A stretch of DNA of 60,000 bases, from assembly GCF_001039355.2 (NCBI RefSeq), contig NW_019774602.1, forward strand, positions 88,535-148,534. Reading direction: 5' to 3'. A program made the translations under genes and the position numbers. Shown here one piece after another: positions 25,431 to 37,139 of the stretch (its first letter is position 1; every line of letters begins with the position of its first letter). This stretch comes from Lingula anatina. Taxonomy: Eukaryota; Brachiopoda; Lingulata; Lingulida; Lingulidae. The notes beneath the pieces are model-generated. The model did not search any database, was not told the origin of the DNA, and saw only the letters and a program-made list of their open reading frames with translations.

Positions 25431-27119
25431 CTGTCTGACAGCTAAAAGGGGACATTCACCTAAAAATACCTGGCAGGCAGTTACACCTGCGTCATTTTGA
25501 GGAAGATCTTTCTGACCTCATAATGGTTGTTATCAATAAGAATCATTTTGTTTTCATTTTTCTTGTTCATAGCTTTTATTGGCCTGCAAGTGTATACCAA
25601 ATATTATAATAGTAGATTGGAATCAATTTGACTTCTGTTTGTAAATTTAATTAATAAGAAATTGTTTGTCCCTTTCAGGGTGTTCATTTGACAGTCTACT
25701 GGTGACAGCTATTTGTACCGATGAAAAGGTCTCAAATTTGATTTTGTTTTAAATCTGTAAGACCATTCTTTGAGGATTCCTTCAACAACAACTTCCCAAT
25801 CTTATCATGCCTGTTGTAATTTGCATGACAATAAGTCGACCAGCGCCACCTATCTTCTTGACTGATCACTTGACAGCTGACCACTGCGGGAGAAGGGCGT
25901 GGGACAGATGTGGTGAAGTTGCAGAACTGAACATTTCATTCAACCTTAAAACGTGAGGGCTTGAAAAGGCGGATAAAAAGTGAGAATCAGTTACGTCTGA
26001 TGGGTATTATGTGATAATGCGGTATGTACGGCGACTGTCAGAGAAATTTTCATGCTTTTTCCTTGTCTGAATTCGAGTTTAAAAAGTGTTTGTTGTAGGC
26101 TTGAATTAAAATGCGAAAGGCCGTGGAATGGGTTGAAAAGCTTCTTTGTCGGTTATAATTAAGATGTTCTTTGCATTACTGACAACATTTCTGTTGTATT
26201 GACGAGTTAATATTAGCGGGCAATTACAGCCTTATAGTATTTTTGCGTGTTCTGAAATTTCAGTTTTTACTTGGGTAGTTAATTGAAAAGTTGCTCATCT
26301 CTATAATCTACACGTTTGCTGTCAATTGATTTATAAATAATTTGACAAAAGTAATATTATATCACTTATTGGTGTCCGGAAACCGTCACTTTAGTACCAC
26401 TCGCTGTATGCAAATTGGCCTCTTGAACGGTTTTGTTTGAAAATGCTTCTTTCGTATTTGTATTTGAAGTATCCTTGTTGACCGTCCCAGATATCTACAT
26501 TAGAAACTGGCATGACGATTTATTACGATTTATCTTCAGAAAAAAAAACTGTTTTTCATGTTGGGTAATGAAAGATATAAGTGAGAGAGCACTTTAAAAA
26601 TGAGAGAAATCATGATGTTAGAAAATATACACGTGATAGCCTATTTTCAGGCATTTAAAGTAACAAGATTGTCTTTTTTTCAAATAGTTGAAACAGGCTG
26701 TTGTATAATTTGTCAAATGAAGTTTCCTTTTCATGGAAAAACTGAATTATTGATCCAATTATTAGCCTTCTTAACTTTAAAGATTGGCTTAATTTGTACA
26801 GTCATTGCCCATATCTTGGGGGAATTACTCCAACCGTTAAATTCTCTACTTTAAGAACATTTTCCATTAGAGTAGGTCGTTTTAATCTTTGTCTTTGTTC
26901 TCAGTGTGCTACAATTAATGAACAACATTCATTTAAAATTTCTTGTGAAACATCAAAGAGTGTTTAGTATTGAGTACTACATGCACATTACCTTTTTAAT
27001 TCGATATTTTACAATTTCCATTCCCGTTAATTTAATCTTATCTAGCATTTTGTTCCATTGGAATATTGATTAATATCTATTTAATATCGTTATTGAAACG
27101 AATGTTTTTGACATTTCAG
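25431..27119. other. No gene recognised
   Basis: AT-rich non-coding sequence. Only short open frames without splice context (for example 26600-26854) are present. Confidence 0.5.
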
Positions 27120-27192
27120 AATTGACTTCCTTGACGAGATCCTGTACTTAATTGCATCTGGAGGAATCTCCCCAAGTCTTCTGGGTGTGCTT
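27120..27192 (+). CDS. Orphan exon candidate
   Basis: After an acceptor-like TTTTTGACATTTCAG the frame reads IDFLDEILYLIASGGISPSL then LGVLQ, a protein-like composition unlike its surroundings. A donor may be GTGTGC at 27185-27190; otherwise the frame runs on into a CT microsatellite. No partner exon found. I recognise no family. Could be chance or a decayed exon. Confidence 0.25.
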
Positions 27193-27233
27193 CAGGACAT
27201 GACTTCAGCAGATTTATGCACACGGACACACGC

Positions 27234-27235
<2 letters not shown>

Positions 27236-27270
<35 letters not shown>

Positions 27271-27290
27271 AACACACACACACACTGCAT
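27236..27290. repeat. (CT)n followed by (CA)n microsatellite
   Basis: About 16 CT units, then AAACACACACACAC. Confidence 0.9.
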
Positions 27291-28899
27291 TTACAATATG
27301 GTTAAAAGCGTACGTTTTGTTCCTGTGATTTTCAAACATTTTAGGCCCATGTGTAAGATTTTAACATATAGAAATGCATTAGTAAGAGCCATTGGGTTTC
27401 GTTTTCAAATAATACCCAGAAAGCGATCTTTTAAAATTATATAAAGAAAATGATCACATTTGTTTTTAAATCATATCTTGAAATGGATCATATTATAATG
27501 TAAATTATATTCAGAAATGGATCTTTATTGTTTTTAAAATTATGCCCAGAAATCGATCTTTTTGTTTTTAAAATTATATCCAGTTATTGATTGCTCTTGC
27601 TTTTAAAGTTTACCCAGAAATGGATCAATTGACTTTTTTTAAACCATTTTTAAGTTATGTTTTCTGGCAGGCAATGTTTAAAAAATAAATGCGCTTCTTT
27701 TGATAGTTTTCGATTTTATTTAAAAAACACAGAAGTAAAAATAATATTAAAACCTACAGAATTTTCAGAAGCTGTAATCTAGCATTTTGAAGTGTGTATT
27801 TGCTTTTAAAATTTTAAGCAATTTCTTTTCACACTTTATATTTTTTCCAAAATTTTCAAAAGTTGCTTTTTAAAATATTTGTAAATTGAAATTAACAAAT
27901 ATGGAAATTGAATTTAGCTGGAAATAAAAATACATATGCATGCTTGTCTCCATGTTGAGATCACGACTAGAAAGATGGCGATGGATTTGCCAAATTTCAA
28001 ATGTTTAATTTTTGTTCATGTCACCCCTCTGTCCATACTTTATACTGCCCTATATGTATACACTAGGTTTTAAGCTATTGGTTTCTGTAAGTAAAAAGTA
28101 TGCATAGGAATGAAATTACAGCACAAAGATGTACTAAGTTCCTACGATTTTCACATGTCAAAAAATCCATTCTTTTTCTTTTATTTCTAACTTTTATTTT
28201 GCTACGCAAATCCTTCTCTTCCTCAATTTCTTTTACACCAGCTGGCGTCTGGTGCACCAACAATGATTTGTTAATACAATATTGCACTGATATTTAATTA
28301 TCACTGTACATGTGTTACTACGCTGAATTTCAGACCGAAAACTATGATAAAAGAAAGTGAAATACTTTACAAAACTGTCCTTTATTCCACTGTATGTTTT
28401 GAATGTAAAATTTTAAACAATTTCCACATAATTTAAAGCAGAGCACATTTATTTAAATTTTATCATTTTAAATGTATTTTGTAGTAGTTTCAGTGTAATT
28501 TTACATTCTTTATTAAATGCAACTTATTTTGGGCAATGCCAATTTATAGTTAGCGTGTGAAAACTTTATTTCTCATACAACTATACCAAGAAAAATGCTA
28601 TTTTTGTAATATGTACTCAATTATGTTTCCTTATACTACAAATTGACATAAGGTTGATTTTGACAGTCCTGCGTAAAACACGTTCATTACTGTATGTAAA
28701 AATTGCTGGATATCATTCACCATAATATTCTGTTGTTAAAGTTGCCATATATATATATAAAAAAAAATAATAAAAAAAAAGAACTCGTTCAAAATATCTA
28801 CGTTCGTTTGTTTGGAATAAATGATTTTGTTCAGTTTGTTGTGGAACTTTTTCAATTTAAGGGGAGACGTAGAAATGGTTCATTAAGTGGTCACATGTT
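27291..28899. other. No gene recognised
   Basis: Very AT-rich. A loosely repeated phrase (CCAGAAATSGATC with T-runs, about every 60-70 bp) occurs between 27410 and 27630. No supported exons. Confidence 0.5.
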
Positions 28900-29335
28900 G
28901 GGGGGGAGTTCATTCCATTTGAGGGGTGACAGGTGGGGTAAGTCCATTCAATTTAAAGGGTGAAAGGTGGGACGAGTTCATTTCAGTTTGAGGGGTTATA
29001 GGTGGGGCGAGTTCATTTCAAATTAAGGGGTAACAGGTGGGGCTAGTCTACTCTATTTTGAGGGGTGACAGGTGGGGCGAGTCCATTCCATTTAAGGGGT
29101 GACAGGTGGGGCGAGTCCATTCCAGATTCGAGGGGTGACAGGTGGGGCGAGTCCATTCCAAATTAAGGGGTGACAGGTGAGGTGAGTCCATTCCAGATTC
29201 GAGGGGTGACAGGTGGGGAGAGTCCATTCCAGATTCGAGGGGTGACAGGTGGGAAGAGTCCATTCCAAAATCAAGGGTCCACAGGTGAGGCAAGTCCACT
29301 CTATTTTCAGGGGTGACAGGTGTGGCAAGTTTATT
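28900..29335. repeat. 36-bp minisatellite array, copy 1
   Basis: About 11 units of GAGGGGTGACAGGTGGGGCG followed by AGTCCATTCCAGATTC; units vary in length on the left side. Because the main unit is a multiple of three, frames stay open (12-residue periodicity HLSPLESGMDSP on the minus strand), but this is repeat, not a gene. Confidence 0.9.
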
Positions 29336-29339
29336 ATAT

Positions 29340-31327
29340 TTTAGAGGCATATGCAAACAAAATCGTCTCAAAAATGCATTATATAGCAGAGAAATTTGTT
29401 ACAATATTTTTAAAGAAAGAAATTGAAACTAGCATGCAAACAAAAAATAATGGAATCTGCAATAAAAGTGCAGGATAACACACCAAAGGGAACATGATTA
29501 AAATGAAAAATGATAATGTCAGCAAAGTTTTGAATAGAAGGCTGCATTAATTTTGACAGGCAGAGAAAGTGAATAATTGTATTTTAAAATTGGTCACGAT
29601 TTCAGAAAAGTGGTACATTATTTACTGCACATTTTCAACTGTGTTATATTTCATATTGATCAAAAATTGCATGAAGGAATCCGGCAATGTTTCAAATACA
29701 GGCCAGGATTTTTGCAGAGAATAGGAGTAGAAAAATGACCAATCTTTTACGGCCAGGATAATAGGCTTATCGGTTGCCATTTGCTTGGTGAAAGGTTTCG
29801 TCAACTTATTTTCAGTTTCTCATTTTTATTTTAAAATTATTAATTGAAATATTAATATGAAGTAATTTGCGGTAGCAGAAACCAGTACCCGTCAAAAATG
29901 GTATGATACCACATTTAATTATATTAAAGAGGACAGAACAATTTTTTTTCCAAAGGGTACAAAACTCTTGCTATAATTTAAATATAGAATTCTTAAAAAT
30001 GCTCAAAATGCAAGATTGTTAAAAATTCTAATTCAATTTATAAATGCCAGTTGATGAAAAATCTTATAAATACATATTGTTTTTGAGATTGAATTTTTAA
30101 AGTGCCTACAGATATTTAGATTTGAATGGTTTAAAGTGTTTTAACTTGCTACACGGATGAGACAATGTTTGCAAACAGAAATGTAGTACATTGAATTTGA
30201 AACGGTTATCACATCTATGTAATCCTTCTCGCCCACCCCCCTTACCATTACTACTGTCTTTATCAATGAAAAACAAAACATGAAATGTCAAAAGTATTTA
30301 TTCAGCTTTCATATAATAGCTGTATAATAATTGGTCGTAGGGTTCCTGAGGTACACCGAAGCCTATGTTGCTTGAAGGGGCATGGTGTGTTGTATCTCGG
30401 TGGGGTTAAGCATCTGAAAAGAGAAAATAATGTTTACAGTTTCTGAATAAATGGCAAGTGCATATACATGCTATTTTACAGAGAAAAGGGCACTTATAAT
30501 TGTAATAGCGTGAATGCTTTTTGGCTTGTCCCAAGTAAAAGTGCAGCTAATACCGAAAAAACACAGGCTGAAAACGAGGCGTTATGATTTGTGGTAAGTT
30601 TTTAAATAATAAAATTATTTGAATTATCTTGTTAATAAAAGTAATATTAAATACATGACTTCCTTCAATTGCATATAAAGGGTTGTAAGCACAGTCGCTA
30701 AAATATTCCGTATTATCGAGCGTTATCACTCATTGTCAATATATAGATCCATTAAACTGTTTTTTTTATTTTATGAAAAGTAAGCAAGCGGTAGAATTGT
30801 TTGTTCAAGTGGAACTTAACTTATATATATATCTCAGTCTATCAACTTAAAAATAATAATTATAATTACTAAATTATCTGTTCTCGATCAAAAAACAAAC
30901 GGACTAAATTTTTAAACCTTCGTTACTGTCGTGCACTGCACCATCTCGGACTCTCGAATCGATCTAGTTAAGAAAAGCTGCAACTTGTTAGGAAGCTAGT
31001 ATGATATCTAACGTCTCAGAAAATGTCTAGAAAGCTCATTTTAAATAGCTTAATAAATAGTTTGCGTCTACTTTTGCGGTATGCCAAGTTTTTAAAAATT
31101 GAGAAACCGCCGTCTTTTTGGCGCAGGTCATCATTTTCAGTTGTTTTGTTTTTGTAAAATTTTAATCAATAATAAAATCTTCAATTCAGTGACATCCATG
31201 ATTAGCTAGACGTAATGGTGACAGGACACAGTTAAATGTTTCTCACTAAACACGACAACACTGAATTCTCTTAGAAAGTAATCAGGCATTGTGAAAAAAC
31301 ATACTCGAGGTTAAGCACAAATTTGGT
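29340..31327. repeat. 2.28-kb duplicated block, copy A (with preceding minisatellite)
   Basis: From GAGGCATATGCAAACAAAAT to GGTTAAGCACAAATTTGG. It recurs at 31616-33605 with a few substitutions and small indels per 100 bases. Copy A ends at a single N (31328), after which the minisatellite starts again. Two minus-strand frames are open in both copies (29622-29804 and 30547-30729), but changes between copies are mostly amino-acid replacements, arguing against coding. Confidence 0.9.
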
Positions 31328-31328
31328 N
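31328..31328. other. Single-N assembly join
   Basis: One N sits exactly at the border between copy A and the minisatellite of copy B. Confidence 0.95.
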
Positions 31329-31615
31329 AAATTAAGGGGTGACAGGTGGGGCGAGTCCATTCCATTTAAGGGGTGACAGGTGAGGCGAGTCCATTCCAGA
31401 TTCGAGGGGTGACAGGTGGGGCGAGTCCATTCCAGATTCGAGGGGTGACAGGTAGGACGAGTCCATTCCAGATTCGAGGGGTGACAGGTGGTGCGAGTTC
31501 ATTCCATATTCTAGGGGTGACAGGTGGGAAGAGTCCATTCCAGAATCGAGGGTCCACAGGTGAGGCAAGTCCACTCTGTTTTGAGGGGTGACAGGTGCGG
31601 CAAGTTTATTATATT
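31329..31615. repeat. 36-bp minisatellite array, copy 2
   Basis: About 7 units of the same 36-bp repeat as at 28900-29335, with fewer units. Confidence 0.9.
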
Positions 31616-33605
31616 TTAGAGGCATATGCAAACAAAATCGTCTCAAATATGCATTTTATGGCAGAGAAATTTGTTACAATATTTTGAAAGAAAGAAATGG
31701 AAACAAGCATGCAAACAAAAAATAATGGAATCTGCAATAAAAGTGCAGGATAACACACCAAAGGGAACATGATTAAAATGAAAAACGATAATGTCAGCAA
31801 AGTTTTGAATAGAAGGCTGCATTAATTTTGACAGGCAGAGAAAGTGAATAATTGTATCTTAAAATTGGTCACGATTTCAGAAAAGTGGTACATTATTTAC
31901 TGCACATTTTCAACTGTGTGATATTTCATATTGATCAAAAATTGCATGAAGGAATCCGGCAATGTTTCAAATATAGGCCAGGATTTTTGCAGAGAATAGG
32001 AGTAGAAAAATGACCAATCTTTTACGGCGAGGATATTAGGCTTATCGGTTGCCATTTGCTTGGTGAAAGGTTTCGTCAACTTATTTTCAGTTTCTCATTT
32101 TTCTTTTAAAATTATTAATTGAAATATTTATATGAAGTAATTTGCGGTAGCAGAAACCAGTACCCGTCAAAAATGGTATGATACCACATTTAATTATATT
32201 AAAGAGGACAGAACAAATTTTTTTCTAAAGGGTACAAAATCTCTTGCTATAATTTAAATATAGAATTCTTAAAAATGCTCAAAATGCAAGATTGTTAAAA
32301 ATTTTAATTCAAATTATAAATGCCAGTTGATGAAAAATCTTATAAATACATATTGTCTTTGAGATTGAATTTTTAAAGTGCCTACAGATATTTAGATTTG
32401 AATGGTTTAAAATGTTTTAACTTGCTACACGGATGAGACGATGTTTGCAAACAGAAATGTAGTACATTGAATTTGAAACTGTTATCACATCTATATAATC
32501 CTTCTCGCCCACCCCCCTTACCATTACTTCTGTCTTTATCAATGAAAAACAAAACATGAAATGTCAAAAGTATTTATTCAGCTTTCATATAATAGCTGTA
32601 TAATAATTGGTCGTAGGGTTCCTGGGGTACACCGAAGCCTATGTTGCTTGAAGGGGCATGGTGTGCTGTATCTCGGTGGGGTTAAGCATCTGAAAAGAGA
32701 AAATAATGTTTACAGTTTTTGAATAAATGGCAAGTGCATATACATGCTATTTTACAGAGGAAAGGGCACTTATAATTGTAATGTAAAGCGTGTAATGTAA
32801 AGCGTGAATGCTTTTTGGCTTGTCCGAAGTTAATACCGAAAAAACACAGGCTGAAAACGAGGCGTTATGATGTGTGATAAGTTTTTTAATAATAAAATTA
32901 TTTGAATTATCTTGATAATAAAAAAAGTATTAAATACATGACTTCCTTCAATTGCATATATAGGGTTGTAAGCACAGTCGTTAAGATATTCCGTACTATC
33001 GAGCGTTATCACTCATTCTCAATATATAGATCCATTAAACTTTTTTTTATTTTATAAAAAGTAAGCAAGCGGTAGAATTGTTTGTTCAAGTGGAACTTAA
33101 CTTATTTATATATCTCAGTCTATCAACTTAAAAATAATAATTATAATTACTAAATTATCTGTTCTTGATCAAAAAACAAACGGACTAAATTTTTAAACCT
33201 TCGTTACTGTCGTGCACTGCACCATCTCGGACTCTCGAATCGATCTAGTTAAGAAAAGCTGCAACTTGTTAGGAAGCTAGTATGATATCTAACGTCTCAG
33301 AAAATGTCTAGAAAGCTCATTTTAAATAGCTTAATAAATAGCTTGCGTCTACTTTTGCGGTATGCCAAGTTTTTAAAAATTGAGAAACCGCCGTCTTTTT
33401 GGCGCAGGTCATCATTTTCGGTTGTTTTGTTTTTGTAAAATTTTAATCAATAATAAAATCTTCAATTCAGTGACATCCATGATTAGCTAGACGTAATGGT
33501 GACAGGACACAGTTAAATGTTTCTCACTAAACACGACAACACTGAATTCTCTTAGAAAGTAATCAGGCATTGTGAAAAAATATACTCGAGGTTAAGCACA
33601 AATTT
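31616..33605. repeat. 2.28-kb duplicated block, copy B
   Basis: Second copy of 29340-31327, offset 2275-2281 bp, including a local extra GTAATGTAAAGC repeat near 32780. It passes into unique sequence after AAGCACAAATTTGATC. Confidence 0.9.
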
Positions 33606-34044
33606 GATCAGTAAAGTAAACGTTAATTTCGTAATACCAATTTAGCTCAGTCTAATGTAAGTATTAATAACGTGCAAATATTATCCAAAAGGGTGGTTAT
33701 TTTAAAAACTTTCGTTGCTAAAACAGTTGAACCTTTCGTTACTAAATACGAAAATTTCCCATACTTGCTAGGCATGAATTAAAAAATTTCCATAATTTAC
33801 ACAAAAAGCTAGATTTATCACTTTCTGTCACCAGAGATTTCGAAAAAATATAATTCGCAAACATACATGTAACTTCATTTTCCACCTTCTGTTTTCTTCA
33901 AATGGACCTATATATTGAGAATAAATGTGTAATATCTATAATTGCTTTGAATCACGTATTTTAGGTGCAACCCTTTATTTTACAGCTGCGTATTGTAGAT
34001 AATTTTTGTTTTTCTTGGAGAAGTGCATGCGCATAATATCTTAT
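33606..34044. other. No gene recognised
   Basis: AT-rich. Contains AATGGACCTATATATTGAGA at 33901, a phrase that recurs elsewhere in the window. Confidence 0.5.
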
Positions 34045-34236
34045 ACCCCCCTTTCTGCGACCATGAAATTTGGCATCGCTGTGGTCTTAATAAGGAGGCA
34101 CAAGCATTGGTTTTGTATCAGAATGAATGCTCAATGATCGCCCAGTTGTCGGCACGTAAAGTATTATAATTTCTTAACTCTCAAATGGGGCCGTGCTGCT
34201 GGACGCAGAAAGGACGCCGTCCAGTGTAAAGGGGGG
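34045..34236. mobile_element. MITE-like element, copy 2 (ends CACTGGACGGCGTCC)
   Basis: The right end GGACGCCGTCCAGTGTAAAG followed by GGGGG mirrors the left end of the copy at 9771. The middle matches that copy in reverse orientation (TGGCATCGCTGTGGTC, GAATGCTCAATGATCG). The left end is eroded. Confidence 0.6.
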
Positions 34237-34664
34237 TTTATTAGCAAATTGACTTGGAACAACATATATTACATATGCTTTGGATGTAAGTTAATCAAGT
34301 TATCACACAGTGACAGCACAGTGACAAGCATTATCATCTAAATTTACCTGTGTTCTTTGCGGTTATGCTTACATTTACATAAAAAGCATTTTGAATCAAG
34401 TCACGAATACTCTCTTACATGACAATAAAAAGGAACCACAAGATTTCAAGCACCGTTTCTCCTGTACCTATAAAGTCCCAAACCGTTGTAAAACTTAATC
34501 AAAACCAACATTTTCTAATTCTATGACAGCATGCTAGTAACGATGGGCATGGCAGTGGAAAAAGTTTGACTTATGTGAAAGATGTTTGTCGTAAATTTCT
34601 TTTTATTAATCTGTTCCTTTAGTTTTTTCATGACAGAGATTATTGAAAAAGTAGCGTTACTTAC

Positions 34665-34770
34665 CAAACATGTATTTTGCTTCCATGTCTTATAAAAGCT
34701 CGACCTTGCGCCTGCACCACACATACTGTTGCGTCTCCGCTCTACTGGGTCCACCTGTGGAGTGAGTATC
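34665..34770 (-). CDS. Orphan exon candidate
   Basis: On the minus strand an acceptor (GAGCTGTCTTTCAG) at 34771 and a strong donor (TTTG/GTAAGTAAC) at 34665 enclose 106 nt. These are open as RILTPQVDPVERRRNSMCGA and onward to KQNTCL. A second frame is open over much of the same stretch. No partner exon or family recognised. Confidence 0.25.
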
Positions 34771-35033
34771 CTGAAAGACAGCTCGCACTTCGGTGAGCAA
34801 CACATTGTTATGCAAATTACAACAGGTACGGCTCATTTCAGACGAGGGGTTGTAGCTAAACTGTTCACGAATGTTCAGGGTCAAAATACATGAATATATG
34901 ACTTATGCCCGCCTCTTGTTGTAATGCAGTGCTTTATTCTATCAAAATAACACGACCCTCTTCCATCAGGAAGTTTCATGTCTCCGTAATAGTTCACTTC
35001 CACAAAACTCAACACCAGGGTGGGTGTTGACAA

Positions 35034-35240
35034 ATCTCTGTCCCGGGGGTGGGGGGGGGGGATGCAAAGCCGATGCAAAATTTTGGCATTTTAGAGGACG
35101 AACGGTGCCATTTGGTACGGTTTCGAACTTTGATTCAGCTAGTCAAAATTATGATTTAAAGAGTACAATTGGCGTGATTTTTTTCCAGAAATCGAAGGGG
35201 GGGGGGGGGCAGGACCCCCCTGACCCTGTAGGTGACCGCC
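35034..35240. mobile_element. Degraded CAGKGGCGGAT element, copy 2
   Basis: Same order of landmarks as 23958-24212: GATGCAAAG, GGACGAACGGTGCCATTTGG, CAGCTAGTCAAAATTATGAT, GCGTGATTTTTTTCCAGAAA, then a G-run. The ends are eroded, and G-runs of 10-13 bases flank the middle. Confidence 0.6.
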
Positions 35241-35548
35241 CTTTTATTTATCAATTACCATAATTTGACAGATGAAAATTTGATTAACAATCTACTAAAG
35301 TGGTAATGCACAGGAAGCTTTTGTTTCCCGCATATTTTAAAATACATTAGATTACAGTAGTAAAATAAAGCTTCTCACCCTTACACACCCCAAAGTAAAA
35401 TGGCATTGTGTAGGTCAGTGGCTAACCTTATATGGTCTACTGCATGAGCAGTTTTTGCCAGGTTTGACAAACCAAAACGGTCTATAAATCCATCTGGAGG
35501 AGAACAGAAAAGATCTTCTCTGCTGCATTAGGCAGCTAAGTAGATTGT

Positions 35549-35554
<6 letters not shown>

Positions 35555-35582
<28 letters not shown>
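35555..35582. repeat. (GT)n microsatellite
   Basis: About 14 GT units. Confidence 0.9.
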
Positions 35583-35584
<2 letters not shown>

Positions 35585-35689
35585 ATGGCGATAATAATGC
35601 AATTCGATCTGGCATATATACAAATTAAGTAAAAGTCATTTACGAGAATAACACCAACAGTACATGTTATCTACAAACTGTACGGGTAC

Positions 35690-36600
35690 AGGTGTACCAT
35701 GAAAATCTGACTCCCCTAAAATGTAACTGCCCCAGTCAAATTTTCACAATAAAAATGTGATCCCCCCCCCATGAAATTTTTACCCCCCCCCCCCTCCACA
35801 AAACTTTATAAATCTTATTTTATTTGAGTAAATGATTTTTATTTTGTAGTATGCATAATGGAGGATACATTGGCATTTTTTGTTAGTTTGCAGGTGAAGG
35901 ATTTCATGAGAAATAAAATAATTAAAAATGTGTATTTTACCACCGAACGACTCCCCTATGAAAAAGCTATTTATTTGATATTTGGTGATCAGTTCTACAT
36001 ATTTCCTTTTACTATACTTTATGAAGAATATATTGGAAATGTTTGAAAGTTTGATGGAAAAATATTGGGTAAAAAAATGAAAAAAAGAACACGATAGAGT
36101 AGCTTAGACTGAACTGTGATCAAGCATGATGCTATTAAGCTGAGATGGCTTGTATCATTCACAATGGCGAGGTACCATTTATGAATATTCACCAAACAAA
36201 GGCGAGACACCTTTGCTGGCCGATCCCCTTCTTTCCCCGTTTTTTATTATTTTTTTCCTACGGACTTGCAGCTGATGAAGGTCACTTTTTGACGGAAAAG
36301 CACTTTCTGCAACCAGTCCACCCTCCCCTTTCCCCCGACAGGCATTGCCACTACATTGCCATGTCTACCACGATCAGAGGCGAGACGCCTCAATCGTATC
36401 AATCACGGAATGTCCTTTTAGGAGCACCCTATATATCATTGCAGACATAGATCCCTATAAATCTCATACTACATAGGTGAGACACCTACATCTCTATCAA
36501 ACACTATCTTTTCTCATTATAAAGGCGAGAAGGCTCATGCCCTCTAGGATCTACCTTCAACTCAATTTTGACTGGGGGAGTCAGATTTTCATGTAACACG
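35690..36600. mobile_element. Terminal-inverted-repeat element, non-autonomous
   Basis: CATGAAAATCTGACTCCCC at 35698-35716 is matched exactly, inverted, at 36575-36593. Further inward, CCCAGTCAAATTTT (left) pairs with AATTTTGACTGGG (right), interrupted by a 14-base insertion in the left arm. The 0.9-kb inside has poly-C runs and no transposase. An open frame at 35858-36046 has no recognisable content. The right half carries a set of short hairpins (see findings). Confidence 0.65.
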
Positions 36601-37139
36601 GGCATCATCTCTGCTCTCTGTAAGCTATCATTTTTTCATCAGTTAATTATATGAATCCAAAAACCATGTAAATGACCTTAAAATACAACATCAGTCTACC
36701 ATACTGTAAAATGTAATGATAATATAAATAATCCCTTTATCAGAATAGAATTAAATAGATGGAAAGTGAAAAGACAAACTATCAAAATCGGCCAAGTGCT
36801 AGTATTTTCACCGAATTGAAAAGAATAAAAAATAACATGCATGCACCGTACTGATATATTTCATTATAAAAAACTTCAGATAATCAAACAAAACATTGAC
36901 TAGGCTATGCAAGACGACCTTCGAGGAAGCCTCTGTCGACAGAGCTGCGCCGACTACTACAGCATCACTTCGATGCATAAAACAGAAATTAAACGGCTTC
37001 GCAGAAATCCACATTGTAGTTCAAAGAGATTATAAATGTAAATTAACACATATAATGCTTCATAAATCTATACCAAAGTATAAACAAGACAGCACAGCTG
37101 TCAAATGTACAGACAAAAAGCAAAAAGAATACGGTCAAT
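36601..37139. other. No gene recognised
   Basis: AT-rich; overlapping open frames on both strands at 36808-37144 show no clear splice or protein signature. Confidence 0.45.

Noticed and set aside
29048-29371. Minus-strand frame with HLSPLESGMDSP repeats as a repeat protein
   Set aside because: Product of a 36-bp minisatellite, open in several frames and on both strands in the second copy; no start context or splice signals.
31373-31591. Plus-strand 72-codon repeat frame
   Set aside because: Same minisatellite read on the other strand.
28900-31615. CRISPR array
   Set aside because: The repeats are contiguous 36-bp units without unique spacers, in a eukaryotic genome.
29622-32079. Conserved minus-strand frame (TKPFTKQMATDKP...) in both 2.28-kb copies as a gene
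   Set aside because: Three of four base differences between copies change the amino acid, and the copies are probably alleles; no splice partner. Kept only as part of the repeat.
30298-32680. Minus-strand terminal-exon candidate (NIGFGVPQEPYDQLLYSYY) with overlapping AATAAA in both copies
   Set aside because: Short, an in-frame TAA lies just inside the best acceptor, and no upstream exon was found.
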